A DNA stretch of 64,000 nt from Vreelandella venusta (GCF_007989605.1 NZ_BJUL01000004.1:1-64000); one strand, 5' to 3'. Counted from the stretch's first letter, positions 19,067 to 31,214 are shown. The notes: generated from the sequence alone by a model not told the origin. Numbers and translations are program-made.

Positions 19067-19936
19067 ATGCGCACTTTACGAGATATCAACGAATTACGCA
19101 GCACGCTCCGTGAATACCGTCAGCGCGGCCAACGCATTGCCTTAGTGCCTACGATGGGAAATCTGCATCAAGGCCACTTGGCGCTTGTGGCCAATGCTCG
19201 CCAGCACGCTGACGTCGTTATTTCAAGCCTGTTCGTGAACCCCATGCAGTTCGGCCCCGGTGAAGACCTGGACGCCTACCCACGCACGTTCGAGGCCGAC
19301 CAAGCGAAGCTGACCGATGCTGGCTGCGATATTCTCTTCGCCCCCACCGTCAGTGCGCTTTATCCCAATGGCCTGACGGCCCAGACCCTCGTGCATGTCC
19401 CCACCGTAGGCGAAGGATTGTGCGGAGGCTCGCGCCCTGGGCACTTTGATGGCGTTTCGACCGTGGTCAGCATGCTATTTAATCTGGTGCAGCCGGATGT
19501 AGCTTGCTTCGGTGAAAAGGATTATCAGCAACTTGCGGTCATTCGTAAGCTGGTGCGTGATCTTCACATGCCTATCGAGATTATCGGCGTGCCGATTGTG
19601 CGCGCCGATGATGGCCTAGCGCTCTCCTCTCGGAATGGTTATTTAAGTGAGCTTGAGCGCGCCAAAGCCCCTATGCTATATCGCACTTTATGCGAGCTAC
19701 GCGATGCATTAGAGCGCGGCACCTCCATCGAAGAGGTACTACAACAGGGTAAAACGGCACTGTATGATGCTGGTTTTACGCCTGACTACCTTGAGCTACG
19801 TGACGCAACGCTTGCTCCTGTGAGCAGCTCGACACGCAGTGCCGTGCTACTAGCAGCCGCTAAGCTAGGGCCCGCTCGGCTTATTGACAACATCAGCGTG
19901 CAGCTCCCAGACGCTGCCACTGACACTAGCTCGTAG
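19067..19936 (+). CDS. panC: Pantothenate synthetase
   Basis: Joins pantoate and beta-alanine with ATP to make pantothenate. 289 residues, nucleotidyltransferase fold. The HIGH-like ATP motif is in [30 protein letters not shown] binds pantoate; FGEKDYQQL and [10 protein letters not shown] (KMSKS-like) are conserved. beta-alanine is supplied by PanD, encoded next. Confidence 0.97.
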   Translation: MRTLRDINELRSTLREYRQRGQRIALVPTMGNLHQGHLALVANARQHADVVISSLFVNPMQFGPGEDLDAYPRTFEADQAKLTDAGCDILFAPTVSALYPNGLTAQTLVHVPTVGEGLCGGSRPGHFDGVSTVVSMLFNLVQPDVACFGEKDYQQLAVIRKLVRDLHMPIEIIGVPIVRADDGLALSSRNGYLSELERAKAPMLYRTLCELRDALERGTSIEEVLQQGKTALYDAGFTPDYLELRDATLAPVSSSTRSAVLLAAAKLGPARLIDNISVQLPDAATDTSS

Positions 19937-19961
19937 CTAGTTTCGCTATTTAGGAGTTTCT

Positions 19962-20342
19962 ATGCACACGATTATGCTTAAAGCCAAGCTGCATATGGCT
20001 CGCGTTACCCACGCGGTACTCAATTATGAAGGTTCCTGCGCTATCGACGGGGAATTGCTGGATATGGCCGGTATTCGTGAAAACGAGCAAATCCAGATCT
20101 ATAACGTGGAAAACGGCGAGCGTTTCACCACCTACGCGATTCGTGGAGAAGAAGGCTCTCGGCTAATTTCTATCAATGGTGCAGCCGCGCATTTAGCCTC
20201 ACCGGGACACCGGATCATTATTTGTAGTTACGCGCACTACTCCGAAGCAGAGCTTGAAAGCCATCAGCCTGCGCTTGTCTATCTGCAAGAAGGCAATCAC
20301 GTTAGCCACACCAGCAATGCGATTCCTGTCCAATTAGCGTAA
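19962..20342 (+). CDS. panD: Aspartate 1-decarboxylase proenzyme
   Basis: Makes beta-alanine from aspartate. 126 residues. The self-cleavage site Gly24-Ser25 is intact in NYEGSCAID, so the chain should process itself to give a pyruvoyl-Ser cofactor. The stretch [19 protein letters not shown] is the conserved C-terminal core. Last gene of the pan operon; a terminator follows at 20371. Confidence 0.97.
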   Translation: MHTIMLKAKLHMARVTHAVLNYEGSCAIDGELLDMAGIRENEQIQIYNVENGERFTTYAIRGEEGSRLISINGAAAHLASPGHRIIICSYAHYSEAELESHQPALVYLQEGNHVSHTSNAIPVQLA

Positions 20343-20370
20343 GCCAAGCAAGTGAGTAATCAGCTATTTA

Positions 20371-20398
20371 ACGGGCCGTTTTACGGCCCGTTTTTATT
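20371..20398 (+). terminator. Terminator of the pan operon
   Basis: Stem ACGGGCCG / CGGCCCGT with a TTTTA loop followed by TTTTTATTT, about 30 bases after panD. Confidence 0.92.
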
Positions 20399-20550
20399 TG
20401 CCTAAAAAAGCGTATTGCCGCAATGCACAACCTTCCCCTATGCTGATAGGTAAGTTCGACACAACATGCTAACAACAATGGAGAGTCCGCTTCCCCTGAA
20501 GTCGCTGTCCTCACTCAGAACGTTGCGTTACTTACCCAAGGAGTCATCAT

Positions 20551-21729
20551 ATGCAAGACGTGGTTATTGTCGCCGCTCGCCGCACCGCCGTAGGAAGCTT
20601 TGGTGGATCACTCGCTGGCATTCCTGCTAGCGATTTAGGTGCATTGGTTATTAAAGACATCCTCACCTCTACCGGCGTTGCCCCAGAGCAAATTGATGAA
20701 GTGTTGCTAGGCCAAGTGCTGACAGCCGGTGTAGGCCAAAACCCTGCGCGCCAGGCAGCTATCAAAGCTGGTCTGCCTGATGCCGTTCCAGCCATGACGA
20801 TCAACAAGGTATGTGGCTCAGGCCTCAAGGCCTTGCACCTGGCGACCCAAGCCATCCGTTGCGGTGACGCCAGCGTTGTTCTGGCAGGTGGACAGGAAAA
20901 CATGTCGGCATCCCCCCACATCCTGCCTAACTCGCGTAACGGCCAGCGCATGGGCGACTGGAAGGCGATTGATTCCATGGTTCACGATGGCCTGTGGGAT
21001 GCATTCAACAACTATCACATGGGTATTACTGCAGAAAACCTGGCAGAAAAATACAGTATCACTCGCGAAGCGATGGATGAATTCGCGGCAGCCTCTCAGC
21101 AAAAAGCCGCACAAGCCATCAAAGATGGCAAGTTCAAAGGCCAGATCGTGCCCGTGGAAATTCCACAGCGTAAAGGCGATCCAGTGGTGTTTGATACTGA
21201 TGAAAACCCACGAGAAGTTACCGCTGAGAAGCTAGCGGGTATGCGTCCCGCGTTCAAGAAAGACGGCACCGTTACCGCCGGTAACGCCTCATCCTTAAAC
21301 GATGGTGCTGCCGTGGTAATGCTTTGTTCAGCAGAAAAAGCCAAAGAACTTGGCTTAGAGCCACTGGCGCGTATTGCCGCTTACTCTAACGCTGGCGTTG
21401 ACCCTGCCATTATGGGCATTGGCCCAGCCCCGGCCACCCGCCGCTGCCTCGAAAAAGCGGGCTGGAGCCTGGACGACCTTGACCTTGTAGAAGCTAACGA
21501 AGCATTCGCTGCTCAAGCACTTTCAGTCAACAAAGAGTTGGGCTGGGATGTCAGCAAAGTGAACGTTAATGGCGGTGCGATTGCCCTAGGCCATCCGATC
21601 GGCGCTTCTGGCTGTCGTATTTTGGTTAGCTTGCTGCATGAAATGATTGCGCGTGATGCGAAGAAAGGCTTAGCCACGCTGTGTATCGGCGGCGGCCAAG
21701 GCGTTGCACTGGCGATTGAGCGCCCTTAA
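20551..21729 (+). CDS. phaA: Acetyl-CoA C-acetyltransferase (thiolase)
   Basis: Biosynthetic-type thiolase of 392 residues that condenses two acetyl-CoA to acetoacetyl-CoA, or runs in reverse. The nucleophile is C88 in [28 protein letters not shown] (His) and LCIGGGQG (second Cys) complete the active site. Halomonads make polyhydroxybutyrate, so phaA is a reasonable name, but atoB would be equally fair: no phaB or phaC lies nearby. AAGGAG before the ATG. It stands alone, with terminators on both sides. Confidence 0.93.
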   Translation: MQDVVIVAARRTAVGSFGGSLAGIPASDLGALVIKDILTSTGVAPEQIDEVLLGQVLTAGVGQNPARQAAIKAGLPDAVPAMTINKVCGSGLKALHLATQAIRCGDASVVLAGGQENMSASPHILPNSRNGQRMGDWKAIDSMVHDGLWDAFNNYHMGITAENLAEKYSITREAMDEFAAASQQKAAQAIKDGKFKGQIVPVEIPQRKGDPVVFDTDENPREVTAEKLAGMRPAFKKDGTVTAGNASSLNDGAAVVMLCSAEKAKELGLEPLARIAAYSNAGVDPAIMGIGPAPATRRCLEKAGWSLDDLDLVEANEAFAAQALSVNKELGWDVSKVNVNGGAIALGHPIGASGCRILVSLLHEMIARDAKKGLATLCIGGGQGVALAIERP

Positions 21730-21754
21730 CTACTCTTCAATACGCTTAAACGCC

Positions 21755-21787
21755 ATGCCCCCGCTAAAAGCGGGGGCATTTTTTTAA
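21755..21787 (+). terminator. Terminator after the thiolase gene
   Basis: Stem ATGCCCCCGCT / AGCGGGGGCAT with an AAA loop, then seven T residues. It separates the thiolase gene from the convergent MFS gene. Confidence 0.92.
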
Positions 21788-21820
21788 TGGCTTATTCTTC
21801 ATGGTTTATGTTGCAACGTC

Positions 21821-22990
21821 CTAGCGGCGTTTCTCTCCCACAATACTTGAAGGTGTTCGCCATACTAACAACGCCCCCAGCAAGAATAGTCCCGATGCCG
21901 CCCACATCGCAATCGGCAGGCTAGTGGCATCGACGATACGTCCGCCAAACATAGCCCCTAAGCCAATCGACATATTAAAGGTAAATGCCATCAGCGCGGT
22001 GGCTGCCTCGGTATTAGGCGCAGTACGTATAATCCAGGTTTGAATACTCACTGACACGCTGCCAAAAACAGCCCCCCATACCATTAGCAGCAGTACGCCG
22101 CTGATAGGCTGAACCCCCAGCAGCGGGAAAATAGCCACCACTAACAGTAACAGGCTGGGAATGGCCAGCACCGCTCGATAAGGGTGACGCCCAGCAAAGA
22201 TACCTGCCGCGATATTACCCATAATCCCGGCCGCCCCATATAGCAACAGCAAGCTGCCAACATGGCGCTGAGCCACGCCACTAATCTCCTGAAGAATGGG
22301 GCTAATGAAGGTATAAGCAGCAAAGTGTCCAATAACGACAAAGCCAGTAGTTAACACCGCGACACGCACACCACGACTGCTAAACTGCTGCACTAACATA
22401 CGTAATCGCACCGGCTCTCTTGGCGGCAGTGGCGGTAGCCAACACCATAGTGCAACGGCGGTTAATAGACTCAGTCCGCCTAGCGCGCCAAATGCCACCC
22501 GCCAGTTGCTCAAGTCGCCAAGCAGCGTGCCCAACGGCACCCCCAATACCGACGCAGCAGCCACACCACTGAAAATAATCGTCATGGCCTTGGCAACCTG
22601 ATCGCTGGGCACCAGCCTTGGAGCAATACTGCCCGCAATGGCCCAAAACCCGCCGATACTAATGCCCACCAACACCCGGGCTGCCAGTAGTAAGCCAAAG
22701 TTGCTGGCCACTGCTGAAAGCGCGCTGCCAATCACCATCACAATCATCATCACCGTGAGCATGATACGTCTATCTAGACGGCCTACCGCTACCGGCAACA
22801 GCGGCGCAGAGAAAGCGGCAACCACTCCCGGCACAGTCACCATAAGCCCCGCCAAGCCTGGCGTGACCCCCATTGACGACGCCACCTGGGATAATAACCC
22901 TATAGGCAGCTGCTCTGCTGTCACCAATAAAAAAATGCCGATCATCACGGCCACTACCGCCCGCCAACGCGGCGCTTGCTCCTTCTCCAT
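21821..22990 (-). CDS. MFS transporter (DHA1-like exporter)
   Basis: A 389-residue inner-membrane protein with about twelve hydrophobic segments, of the drug:proton antiporter-1 branch close to sugar-efflux/arabinose-efflux-like permeases. The loop VAVGRLDRRIML between segments 2 and 3 is the MFS signature region. The substrate cannot be predicted. I start at 22990 (MEKEQAPRW) because AAAGGAAAAG precedes it; 15 further codons are open upstream. It follows pnp on the same strand behind a hairpin. Confidence 0.85.
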   Translation of the reverse strand: MEKEQAPRWRAVVAVMIGIFLLVTAEQLPIGLLSQVASSMGVTPGLAGLMVTVPGVVAAFSAPLLPVAVGRLDRRIMLTVMMIVMVIGSALSAVASNFGLLLAARVLVGISIGGFWAIAGSIAPRLVPSDQVAKAMTIIFSGVAAASVLGVPLGTLLGDLSNWRVAFGALGGLSLLTAVALWCWLPPLPPREPVRLRMLVQQFSSRGVRVAVLTTGFVVIGHFAAYTFISPILQEISGVAQRHVGSLLLLYGAAGIMGNIAAGIFAGRHPYRAVLAIPSLLLLVVAIFPLLGVQPISGVLLLMVWGAVFGSVSVSIQTWIIRTAPNTEAATALMAFTFNMSIGLGAMFGGRIVDATSLPIAMWAASGLFLLGALLVWRTPSSIVGEKRR

Positions 22991-23011
22991 GTTCTCTTTT
23001 CCTTTACTGCC

Positions 23012-23054
23012 TATAAAACGACACCGCCCCCGCAACTGAAAGCTGCGGGGGCGG
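23012..23054 (-). terminator. Probable terminator after pnp
   Basis: On the minus strand an eleven-base perfect stem CCGCCCCCGCA / TGCGGGGGCGG is followed by TGTCGTTTTAT. The T tract is imperfect, so some read-through into the MFS gene is possible. Confidence 0.75.
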
Positions 23055-23073
23055 CCGTTACGTCTACATCGCT

Positions 23074-25218
23074 TTAGTTAGCGACGTCCGCTTCGGCAGC
23101 GGCAAAAGCTGCTTTCTCTTCCTCGGTGATCTCTTTGATTGAGAGCTTCACACGATTGCGGTTGTCGATATCCAATACCTTCACAATCACATCATCGCCT
23201 TCATTTAAGAAGTCGCGCACGTTGTTAACGCGCTCGGCAACAATTTGTGAGATATGCACCAAGCCGTCGGTACCCGGCATGATATTAACGAAAGCACCAA
23301 AGTCAGCAATGCGAACTACTTTACCGTTATACAGCTTACCAATTTCCGCTTCTGCGGTAATTGCCAGCACGGTATCAATGGCTTTTTTGGCGGCTGCTTT
23401 ATCTTCGGCGTAGATACGCACGGTGCCATCATCATCCAGATCAATAGAGGCACCGGTGTCTTCGCAAATTTTACGAATCGTTGCGCCACCTTTACCAATC
23501 ACATCACGGATCTTGTCCGGATCGATTTTAATCGTCGCCATGGACGGCGCATTTTCCGATACGTCCGTACGACTTTGACTGATCACGTCGTTCATCTGAG
23601 CGAGGATACTAAGGCGAGCATCATGGGCTTGCTGCAGCGCTTTCTCCATGATCTCTTCATTGATGCCCTCAATCTTAATATCCATCTGCAGAGCAGTAAC
23701 GCCCTCTTCAGAACCGGCAACTTTGAAGTCCATATCGCCCAGGTGGTCTTCGTCACCCAGGATATCAGTCAATACCGCATAGCCGTCTTCATCTTTCACT
23801 AAGCCCATGGCAATACCTGCCACCGGGGCTTTTAATGGCACACCGGCATCCATCAGTGCGAGCGAGGAGCCACACACTGACGCCATGGAGCTAGAACCGT
23901 TAGATTCAGTGATTTCCGATACTACACGGATGGTATAGGGGAACACGTCTTCTGACGGCAGCATCGCTTGAACGCCACGGCGTGCTAAACGGCCATGACC
24001 GATTTCACGACGCTTCGGCCCGCCCATAAAGCCTGCTTCGCCGACACAGTAAGGAGGGAAGTTGTAGTGCAGCATAAAGCGGTCTTTACGCTCGCCTTCC
24101 AGGGATTCGATCAGCTGTGAGTCGCGCAGGGTGCCCAAGGTCGCAACGGCAATAGCCTGGGTCTCGCCACGGGTAAACACCGCCGAACCGTGTGTCTTAG
24201 GCAGGACACCCACCTCAATCGCTAGAGGACGTACAGTGGCATTGTCGCGCCCATCAATACGCGGCTCGCCTTTTACCACACGAGAGCGTACAACGCGCTT
24301 CTCAAGGCCCGCAAACGCACCTTTCACGTCATCTTGGCTGAATTTACCTTCTACTTCTTCGCCTTCAGCAGCAGCCAACTGGGCAACCGCTTCCTCTTTC
24401 AGCGCTGACAGCGCATCTTGGCGAGCCATTTTGTCCGTAATGCGATAAGCATCACCTACCTTGGCTTCAAAAGCATCGGCCATGGCTGTTTTCAGTGCGA
24501 TATTCTCTTGAGCGGGCTGCCAATCCCAACGCGGTTTGCCAGCGTCAGCGACCAGCTCTTTAATCGCGCTGACAGCTACCTGCATTTCCTGGTGACCGAA
24601 CAGCACGGCACCAAGCATTTCATCTTCAAGCAGTTCCTGAGCTTCCGACTCCACCATCAATACGGCGTTTTCGGTACCGGCAACAACCATGTCTAGTTCT
24701 GAGGTAGCCAGCTCTTCGACGGTTGGGTTTAGGAAGTAGCCCTGCTCTTCATTAAAGCCCACACGTGCCGCGCCAATCGGGCCATTGAATGGCACACCGG
24801 CAATACCCAGCGCTGCTGAGGTGCCCAGCAGGGCTGCGATATCGGGGTCATGATTACGATCAGTCGATAGAACAGTACAGATAACCTGTACTTCGTTCAT
24901 AAACCCTTTCGGAAATAGCGGACGAATCGGACGATCAATCAGACGAGAGGTAAGGGTTTCTTTCTCGGTAGGGCGCCCTTCGCGCTTAAAGAAGCCGCCG
25001 GGGATCTTGCCCACTGCGTAGGTTTTCTCTTGATAGTGTACCGAGAGTGGGAAGAAAGACTGGCTGGGGTTCGCTTCTTTTTTGGCCACCACCGTACACA
25101 GTACGACGGTTTCATCCATGGTCACCATAACGGCGCCAGTGGCTTGGCGAGCAATACGCCCAGTTTCTAGGGTGACGGTGCTACGACCGTATTGAAACGT
25201 TTTTTTTACCGGATTCAC
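23074..25218 (-). CDS. pnp: Polyribonucleotide nucleotidyltransferase (PNPase)
   Basis: Phosphorolytic 3'-5' exoribonuclease of the RNA degradosome. About 714 residues: two RNase PH domains separated by a helical domain ([15 protein letters not shown] and [17 protein letters not shown] mark the second, active one), then KH ([15 protein letters not shown]) and S1 ([17 protein letters not shown]) RNA-binding domains. I choose the GTG at 25218: it gives the family start (M)[10 protein letters not shown] and has AAGGA seven bases upstream. The ATG at 25236 has no ribosome binding site. rpsO lies upstream, the classical rpsO-pnp pair. pnp is usually autoregulated through its leader. Confidence 0.96.
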   Translation of the reverse strand: MNPVKKTFQYGRSTVTLETGRIARQATGAVMVTMDETVVLCTVVAKKEANPSQSFFPLSVHYQEKTYAVGKIPGGFFKREGRPTEKETLTSRLIDRPIRPLFPKGFMNEVQVICTVLSTDRNHDPDIAALLGTSAALGIAGVPFNGPIGAARVGFNEEQGYFLNPTVEELATSELDMVVAGTENAVLMVESEAQELLEDEMLGAVLFGHQEMQVAVSAIKELVADAGKPRWDWQPAQENIALKTAMADAFEAKVGDAYRITDKMARQDALSALKEEAVAQLAAAEGEEVEGKFSQDDVKGAFAGLEKRVVRSRVVKGEPRIDGRDNATVRPLAIEVGVLPKTHGSAVFTRGETQAIAVATLGTLRDSQLIESLEGERKDRFMLHYNFPPYCVGEAGFMGGPKRREIGHGRLARRGVQAMLPSEDVFPYTIRVVSEITESNGSSSMASVCGSSLALMDAGVPLKAPVAGIAMGLVKDEDGYAVLTDILGDEDHLGDMDFKVAGSEEGVTALQMDIKIEGINEEIMEKALQQAHDARLSILAQMNDVISQSRTDVSENAPSMATIKIDPDKIRDVIGKGGATIRKICEDTGASIDLDDDGTVRIYAEDKAAAKKAIDTVLAITAEAEIGKLYNGKVVRIADFGAFVNIMPGTDGLVHISQIVAERVNNVRDFLNEGDDVIVKVLDIDNRNRVKLSIKEITEEEKAAFAAAEADVAN

Positions 25219-25320
25219 GGCGACTTCCTTTAACATTAATATCTACTTGTCTTTTCGCTTGGGTCGTTTTGACTCGCCACCATTCTAGGCGCTGTGGCGC
25301 CATACGGCTACCAGAAACAA

Positions 25321-25356
25321 AAAAACGGGCAGCCCACAAGGGGGCTGCCCGTTTTT
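25321..25356 (-). terminator. Terminator between rpsO and pnp
   Basis: Stem ACGGGCAGCCC / GGGCTGCCCGT with a short loop and a T tract on the minus strand, right after rpsO. The E. coli rpsO-pnp junction has a comparable partial terminator. Confidence 0.9.
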
Positions 25357-25374
25357 GATCGTTGCCGTTAACGC

Positions 25375-25644
25375 TTAACGACGCAGACCTAAACGCTGAA
25401 TCAGAGACTGATAGCGTTCAAAATCTTTACGCTTCAGGTAATCCAACAGCTTACGACGCTGGTTTACCATGCGGATCAGACCACGACGAGAGTGGTGATC
25501 CTGCTTGTTGGTTTTGAAGTGGTCCTGCAGGCCATTAATGTTGGCGCTCAGCAGTGCAACCTGAACTTCAGGGGAACCGGTATCGTTATCGCCGCGGCCG
25601 TATTCGTTGACGATCTCGGCCTTCTTCTCAGCGGTTAATGCCAT
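25375..25644 (-). CDS. rpsO: 30S ribosomal protein S15
   Basis: Primary 16S rRNA-binding protein that organises the platform of the small subunit. 89 residues, the exact family length. The motifs [35 protein letters not shown] and the end [12 protein letters not shown] are canonical. GGAGAGACAG precedes the ATG. It lies between truB and pnp. Confidence 0.98.
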   Translation of the reverse strand: MALTAEKKAEIVNEYGRGDNDTGSPEVQVALLSANINGLQDHFKTNKQDHHSRRGLIRMVNQRRKLLDYLKRKDFERYQSLIQRLGLRR

Positions 25645-25775
25645 CTGTCTCTCCAGTAAGCAATATGCCTAAAATTGAATGGGTGAGACCACGCATATTT
25701 GCAGTCTCATGCAACTATCTTCACGTACATCTTCACGTACAATTTTCGCGCAAATCGCTACGTCCTTGCAACGCT

Positions 25776-26696
25776 TTACGAGATAGCGACGGTACTTAAC
25801 AGTCGCTTGGGAGCTACTTCCTGCGCCCCTTTTACAACGCCAAGGCCGATAAACGTCTCAGCGTAATAAAGTCTTGCCAGCGCGTCAGGCTCAAGCACAC
25901 CCACGGCTAAGCTCGCCGATTGACCGTGTGCAAGACGCCCATACGCTGTTTCATCTACCGTCAGTGACGGCAAATGATCAACCAGCACATCCGCAGGCAT
26001 TAGCTCAGCCTCGCGGGCGGCTTGATCTGCCAGCGCTTCAAGGTCTTCCAGTGTCCACATTGCATCGCTGGTAAAAGGCCCTGTTTTGAGCCTTCTCAGC
26101 TGGCTTATATGGGCACCACAGCCCAACGCATGACCAATATCTTCAGCCAAGGTGCGAATATACGTGCCTTTGCTGCAGCTGACTTCCATTTCAAAGGCGG
26201 TGCCCTCAAAAGCAAGCAGCCGCGCATCATACACGCTTACTCGCCGCGCTGCACGCTCAACGTGCTTACCCTCACGAGCAAGCTCATAAAGCTTTTTGCC
26301 TTGATGCTTTAATGCCGAATACATTGGCGGCACTTGGTCAATCTCGCCGTGAAAGCGAGCTAGGGCTGACTCGATATCCTCAGCCGCTAAACGGGGGATC
26401 TCGCGCCGCTCAATGGCCGTGCCTTCAGCATCACCGGTGTCTGTAATCACGCCCAGCTCTACCCGGGTGCGGTACATCTTGTCGGCTTCTAACAGGTGCG
26501 CGGAAAACTTAGTAGCCTCCCCAAGGCAAATCGGTAACAACCCCGTTGCCATAGGGTCCAGCGTGCCGGTATGACCGGCTTTTTGCGCCTCAAACAGACG
26601 ACGCACACGCTGCAGCGCATGGTTGCTGGAAATGCCCTTAGGCTTATCCAGCAGCAATACGCCATTAACCGGCAATCCGCGACGGCGACGTGCCAT
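25776..26696 (-). CDS. truB: tRNA pseudouridine(55) synthase
   Basis: Makes pseudouridine 55 in the T loop of tRNAs. 306 residues. The catalytic Asp is in GHTGTLDPMATGLLPI, preceded by VLLDKPKGISSN; CSKGTYIRTLAEDIG is the second motif and the end of the protein forms a PUA-like domain. Its ATG overlaps the rbfA stop by one base, so the genes are coupled. Confidence 0.97.
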   Translation of the reverse strand: MARRRRGLPVNGVLLLDKPKGISSNHALQRVRRLFEAQKAGHTGTLDPMATGLLPICLGEATKFSAHLLEADKMYRTRVELGVITDTGDAEGTAIERREIPRLAAEDIESALARFHGEIDQVPPMYSALKHQGKKLYELAREGKHVERAARRVSVYDARLLAFEGTAFEMEVSCSKGTYIRTLAEDIGHALGCGAHISQLRRLKTGPFTSDAMWTLEDLEALADQAAREAELMPADVLVDHLPSLTVDETAYGRLAHGQSASLAVGVLEPDALARLYYAETFIGLGVVKGAQEVAPKRLLSTVAIS

Positions 26697-27112
26697 TAGC
26701 GCGTCTCCTCACCACTGTCATTATCGCTACCCTCTTCATCATCCTGTTGACGTGCGCGGTCAGTTGAAACCGCTTCGTCGATCAGCGATGAAAGGTGCTG
26801 GCCGCGCACCACGCTTTCATCGTAATGAAAGCGCAGCTCAGGTACATGACGTAGCTTAATGCGTTTGGCAATTTGGCTTCTTAGAAAGCCTCCAGCGCGC
26901 TTGAGCACCTGTAGGTTTTCTTTGATACGCGCGGGATCTTGCTCACCCAATAAGGTGACATAGATATCGGCGTAGCCAAGATCACGGCTAACGGTAACAC
27001 CACTGACCGTTACCATGCCCAAACGCGGGTCTTTCACTTCGCGCTGGATCAGTACTGCCAGCTCCTTTTGGAGCTGGTCAGCGACTCGGTCGGTACGCTT
27101 AAATTCGCGCAT
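26696..27112 (-). CDS. rbfA: Ribosome-binding factor A
   Basis: Small-subunit maturation factor, needed for 16S processing and for cold growth. 138 residues with a KH-like fold: TDRVADQLQKELAVLIQREVKDPRLGMVTV at the N-terminus and LRHVPELRFHYDES later. The acidic tail (DDEEGSDNDSGEE) is longer than in E. coli and fits a proteome with an acidic tendency. It lies 17 bases after infB. Confidence 0.96.
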   Translation of the reverse strand: MREFKRTDRVADQLQKELAVLIQREVKDPRLGMVTVSGVTVSRDLGYADIYVTLLGEQDPARIKENLQVLKRAGGFLRSQIAKRIKLRHVPELRFHYDESVVRGQHLSSLIDEAVSTDRARQQDDEEGSDNDSGEETR

Positions 27113-27129
27113 GATTGCTCCTCGCGGCC

Positions 27130-29673
27130 TTACAGGCTGCGCTCGACCTTCACTTGGTCAAAGACTTCGATCTTATCGTTGACCTGAACATCGTTGTAGT
27201 TCTTCACGCCGATGCCGCATTCCATGCCATTACGCACTTCCTGAACGTCATCTTTGAAGCGGCGCAGCGACTCGAGTTCGCCTTCGTAAATCACAACGTT
27301 GTCACGCAGTACACGGATACGCTTGCTGCGCGATACGGTGCCTTCGACAACCATACAGCCAGCCACTGCACCAATTTTCGGTGCGCGGAACACATCGCGT
27401 ACTTCGGCCACACCCACGATCTCTTCTTTCCACTCGGGGGCAAGCATACCGCTCATCGCCTGCTTAACCTCATCGATCAGCTGGTAAATAACGCTGTAGT
27501 AGCGCAGATCCAGACCTTCACGTTCGATGATTTCACGAGCAGCCGCATCAGCACGGACGTTGAAACCAACGACGATAGCCTCAGAAGCAAGCGCCAAGTT
27601 GGCATCGGTACCGGTGATACCGCCAACACCCGAGGAGACCACGGCAACTTCAACTTCACCAGTGGAAAGCTCTTCCAGGGCACCTTTGATAGCTTCCAGC
27701 GAGCCTTGAACGTCGGCTTTCAGAACGATATTGACCTTGGCCACTTCGTCTTGGCCCATCTGGCTGAACATGTTCTCCAGCTTGGCCTTCTGCTGACGTG
27801 CTAGGCGCACTTCGCGGTATTTGCCTTGACGGAAGTTGGCCACTTCACGGGCTTTCTTCTCATCGGCAACGACCATGAAGTCATCACCAGCATCCGGCGT
27901 GCCATCCAACCCTTGGATTTCGACCGGCATAGCAGGACCAGCGGTGTCCACTTGCTTGCCTAGCTCATTGGTAAGCGCACGAACGCGGCCGTAATGCAGA
28001 CCGGCAAGAACGATATCGCCTTTCTTCAGCGTGCCGTTTTGCACCAGAACGGTGGCTACCGGACCGCGACCTTTATCAAGGCGCGATTCAACCACAACGC
28101 CTTTACCAGGTGCGGAAGGTACAGCCGTCAATTCAAGCACTTCTGACACAAGCTGAATGGCTTCCAACAGCTCTTCGATGCCATCGCCAGTCTTCGCAGA
28201 AACGTGAACAAACTGGGTGTCACCACCCCATTCCTCTGAAATCACGCCATGCTGCGCGAGCTCATTACGGATGCGATCCAGATCGATGCCCTGCTTATCG
28301 ATCTTGTTCACCGCTACCACCATGGGTACTTCAGCAGCTTTGGAGTGTTCGATCGCTTCAATCGTCTGAGGCATCACGCCATCGTCAGCAGCAACAACCA
28401 GGATAACGACGTCAGTCGCTTTGGCACCACGGGCACGCATCGCGGTAAATGCCGCGTGGCCAGGAGTATCCAGGAAGGTAACCCCGCCGTGATTGTCTTC
28501 CACGTGGTAAGCACCGATATGCTGGGTAATACCGCCTGCTTCGCCAGTGGCAACTTTCGCGCGACGGATATAATCCAACAGCGATGTTTTACCGTGGTCA
28601 ACGTGGCCCATAACAGTGACCACCGGTGAACGAGTGATCTCTTCGCCTTCATAGGAGATGCCTTCCAGCATTTCCGTTTCCAGCGCATCGTCCTTCACCA
28701 GCTTGACTTTGTGGCCCATCTCTTCCACAACGATAGCCGCTGTATCTTGGTCAATCGTTTGGTTGATGGTCACGGCCGCGCCCATGTTGAACATGGCCTT
28801 GATCACTTCATTGGCTTTGATCGACATTTTGTCGGCCAACTCAGCAACGCTGATCGACTCAGGAATCGAGACTTCACGAACGATCGGCTGAGTCGGCTTT
28901 TGGAAAGCATGCTTGCCGTTGCCACTCTGGCTGGCACCACCACGACGACCGCCGCGACGCTCGGCACGTTTTACTTTCTTGCCGCCACCACCGCGCTTAC
29001 GCTCTTCGCGGTCGCCACGATCCTCATCGTCATTACGGCCTTTTTTCTTCGCCGCTGCCTTCTTAGGCGGTGCTGTACGACGATCCGTGCGGCCTTCTTT
29101 CGGCGGCGCAGGCGGCAAATCATCAGATGCCGGGGTATCGTCGATTTGCAGCTCAGGCACAGCGATTTCGGGTACTTCAGCTGCTTTTGCCTTGGCTTTC
29201 TCTTCCTCGGCTTTACGTGCAGCATCTTCTGCAGCTTTCGCTTTAGCCGCTGCAGCCTTTTCTTCAGCTTCACGGATATCGCGAGCTTTACGCTCGGCTT
29301 CCGCTTCCGCCATATCACCTACCAACTGACGCGGGCCAGAATGCTTAGGCTCAGGCGCTTTCGGCTTATTTTCTTCGGCGCTCTTAACGTACGTTTTTTT
29401 CTTACGCACCTGCACTTCAATCGTTTTGCCACGCTCACCCGTTTTAATACGGCTACGGGTTTTACGCGTCAACGTAATGCGGTTTTTGCTAGCATCGCTG
29501 TCACCGCCGCCATGGCTTTTTTTCAAAAAGCTGAGCAGCGTTTGCTTATCGTCTTCAGACACGGCGTCGCTTTCTGACGCATGTTTTAAACCGGCTTCTT
29601 TCATCTGTTCCAATAGGCGGGGCACATCACGGCCCACCTTTACTGCAAAATCTTTAACTGTCATATCTGACAT
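27130..29673 (-). CDS. infB: Translation initiation factor IF-2
   Basis: GTPase that delivers fMet-tRNA to the 30S subunit. 847 residues. The N-terminal IF2_N domain ([18 protein letters not shown]) is followed by a long charged region rich in Ala, Glu, Lys and Arg (about 80-270), a second IF2_N-like domain, then the G domain with [16 protein letters not shown] and NKID, and the C-terminal domains. The repetitive charged segment makes long antisense frames that are not genes. nusA is 26 bases upstream. Confidence 0.98.
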   Translation of the reverse strand: MSDMTVKDFAVKVGRDVPRLLEQMKEAGLKHASESDAVSEDDKQTLLSFLKKSHGGGDSDASKNRITLTRKTRSRIKTGERGKTIEVQVRKKKTYVKSAEENKPKAPEPKHSGPRQLVGDMAEAEAERKARDIREAEEKAAAAKAKAAEDAARKAEEEKAKAKAAEVPEIAVPELQIDDTPASDDLPPAPPKEGRTDRRTAPPKKAAAKKKGRNDDEDRGDREERKRGGGGKKVKRAERRGGRRGGASQSGNGKHAFQKPTQPIVREVSIPESISVAELADKMSIKANEVIKAMFNMGAAVTINQTIDQDTAAIVVEEMGHKVKLVKDDALETEMLEGISYEGEEITRSPVVTVMGHVDHGKTSLLDYIRRAKVATGEAGGITQHIGAYHVEDNHGGVTFLDTPGHAAFTAMRARGAKATDVVILVVAADDGVMPQTIEAIEHSKAAEVPMVVAVNKIDKQGIDLDRIRNELAQHGVISEEWGGDTQFVHVSAKTGDGIEELLEAIQLVSEVLELTAVPSAPGKGVVVESRLDKGRGPVATVLVQNGTLKKGDIVLAGLHYGRVRALTNELGKQVDTAGPAMPVEIQGLDGTPDAGDDFMVVADEKKAREVANFRQGKYREVRLARQQKAKLENMFSQMGQDEVAKVNIVLKADVQGSLEAIKGALEELSTGEVEVAVVSSGVGGITGTDANLALASEAIVVGFNVRADAAAREIIEREGLDLRYYSVIYQLIDEVKQAMSGMLAPEWKEEIVGVAEVRDVFRAPKIGAVAGCMVVEGTVSRSKRIRVLRDNVVIYEGELESLRRFKDDVQEVRNGMECGIGVKNYNDVQVNDKIEVFDQVKVERSL

Positions 29674-29699
29674 AGTGACCCTCCTCAGCCCGTGACCTT

Positions 29700-31214
29700 T
29701 TACTGTGTGTTCGAATCCGATACGCCATCGTCTTCAAACCAGGGCGCACGGGCAGTCATGATCAGTGCCGCTGCGCGCGCTTCGTCCAACTCCTCGATAT
29801 CGACCAGATCGTCGACAGACTGCTCGGCGAGATCTTCCATGGTGACGATGCCTCGGCTAGCCAGAATGAAGGCCAGGTGGCGCTCCATGCCGTCCATTCC
29901 CAGCAGATCGTCTGCCGGCTGGGCACCGTCTAGCGCTTCTTCCGAGGCAATGGCCATCGTCAGCAGCTCGTCTTTCGCTCGTGCGCGCAGCTCTTCCACC
30001 AAATCTTCATCGAACTCTTCGATTTCGAGCATTTCTTCAAGCGGCACGTAGGCAACTTCTTCCAGGGTGGTAAACCCTTCTTCCACTAATAGGCGGGCAA
30101 CGTCTTCGTCCACTTCCAGATGCTGAACAAAGGAGTCCACCAGGCTATCAATTTCCTGCTCACGTTTTGACTCAGCTTCATCTTCGGTCATCACGTTAAT
30201 ACGCCAGCCGGTTAGCTCAGAAGCTAAACGCACGTTCTGGCCGCTACGACCAATGGCCTGAGCCAGATTGTCTTGGGCAACGGCCACATCCATGGCGTGA
30301 GCATCTTCGTCAACCAGGATAGATGCCACATCAGCAGGTGCCATGGCATTTATCACCAGCTGCGCAGGGTTGTCGTCCCACAGCACAATATCGACACGCT
30401 CATTTTGCAGCTCTGACGACACTGCCTGTACACGAGAACCACGCATACCAACGCACGCCCCAACAGGATCAATACGGCGGTCGTTGGTTTTAACGGCGAT
30501 TTTGGCCCGCGAGCCAGGGTCGCGCGCCGCACCTTTGATTTCAATCAGCTGCTCAGCAATTTCCGGCACTTCAATTTTAAACAGCTCAATGATGAACTCA
30601 GGACAGGTGCGCGACAGCTGTAGCTGCGCCCCACGTGCGTCTGGATCAACTTTTACTAGCAAGGCGCGTACCCGCTCATTCATGCGGTAGCGCTCACCGT
30701 GGATCATTTCGTTACGCGGTAAGAACGCTTCAGCGTTTTCACCCAGGTCGATAATCAATCCATCACGCGTGGTTTTCTTGACAATGCCTGCCACCAACTC
30801 GCCTTCGCGGTCAGCGTACTGACGAACCACTTCAGCGCGTTCGGCTTCACGTACCTTCTGCACGATAACCTGCTTGGCAGTTTGCGCAGCGATACGCCCA
30901 AACACGGCATTTTCAATCTTTGTCTCAACTACATCGCCTAGTTTAAGCGGCGGATCACGCTGCTCAGCGATGGTCTGTTTAATTTCATAATCAGGTGTTT
31001 CAAATTCGTCATCTTCGACAACGGTCCAGTAGCGGAACGTATCGTAGTCGCCCGTGCGGCGGTCGATATGAACGCGCACATTGGCTTCTTCCTGATCAAA
31101 ACGCTTGCGTGACGCGCTAGCTAGCGCGGCCTCAACCGCCTCAAAAATAACATCGCGGGGGACGCCTTTTTCGTTAGAGATCGCGTCCACGACCATTAAA
31201 ATTTCTTTACTCAT
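29700..31214 (-). CDS. nusA: Transcription termination/antitermination protein NusA
   Basis: RNA polymerase accessory factor for pausing, termination and rRNA antitermination. 504 residues: N-terminal polymerase-binding domain, S1 domain (about 135-200), two KH domains with [15 protein letters not shown] and [18 protein letters not shown], and two C-terminal acidic repeats (about 365-490), as in other gammaproteobacteria. Middle gene of rimP-nusA-infB. Confidence 0.98.
   Translation of the reverse strand: MSKEILMVVDAISNEKGVPRDVIFEAVEAALASASRKRFDQEEANVRVHIDRRTGDYDTFRYWTVVEDDEFETPDYEIKQTIAEQRDPPLKLGDVVETKIENAVFGRIAAQTAKQVIVQKVREAERAEVVRQYADREGELVAGIVKKTTRDGLIIDLGENAEAFLPRNEMIHGERYRMNERVRALLVKVDPDARGAQLQLSRTCPEFIIELFKIEVPEIAEQLIEIKGAARDPGSRAKIAVKTNDRRIDPVGACVGMRGSRVQAVSSELQNERVDIVLWDDNPAQLVINAMAPADVASILVDEDAHAMDVAVAQDNLAQAIGRSGQNVRLASELTGWRINVMTEDEAESKREQEIDSLVDSFVQHLEVDEDVARLLVEEGFTTLEEVAYVPLEEMLEIEEFDEDLVEELRARAKDELLTMAIASEEALDGAQPADDLLGMDGMERHLAFILASRGIVTMEDLAEQSVDDLVDIEELDEARAAALIMTARAPWFEDDGVSDSNTQ

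Noticed and set aside
28711..29577. Long open frame antisense to infB (288 codons), with several others in the same region
   Set aside because: It mirrors the charged, repetitive N-terminal region of IF-2; the composition of the predicted protein (Phe, Arg, Ala, Thr runs) is that of an antisense shadow.
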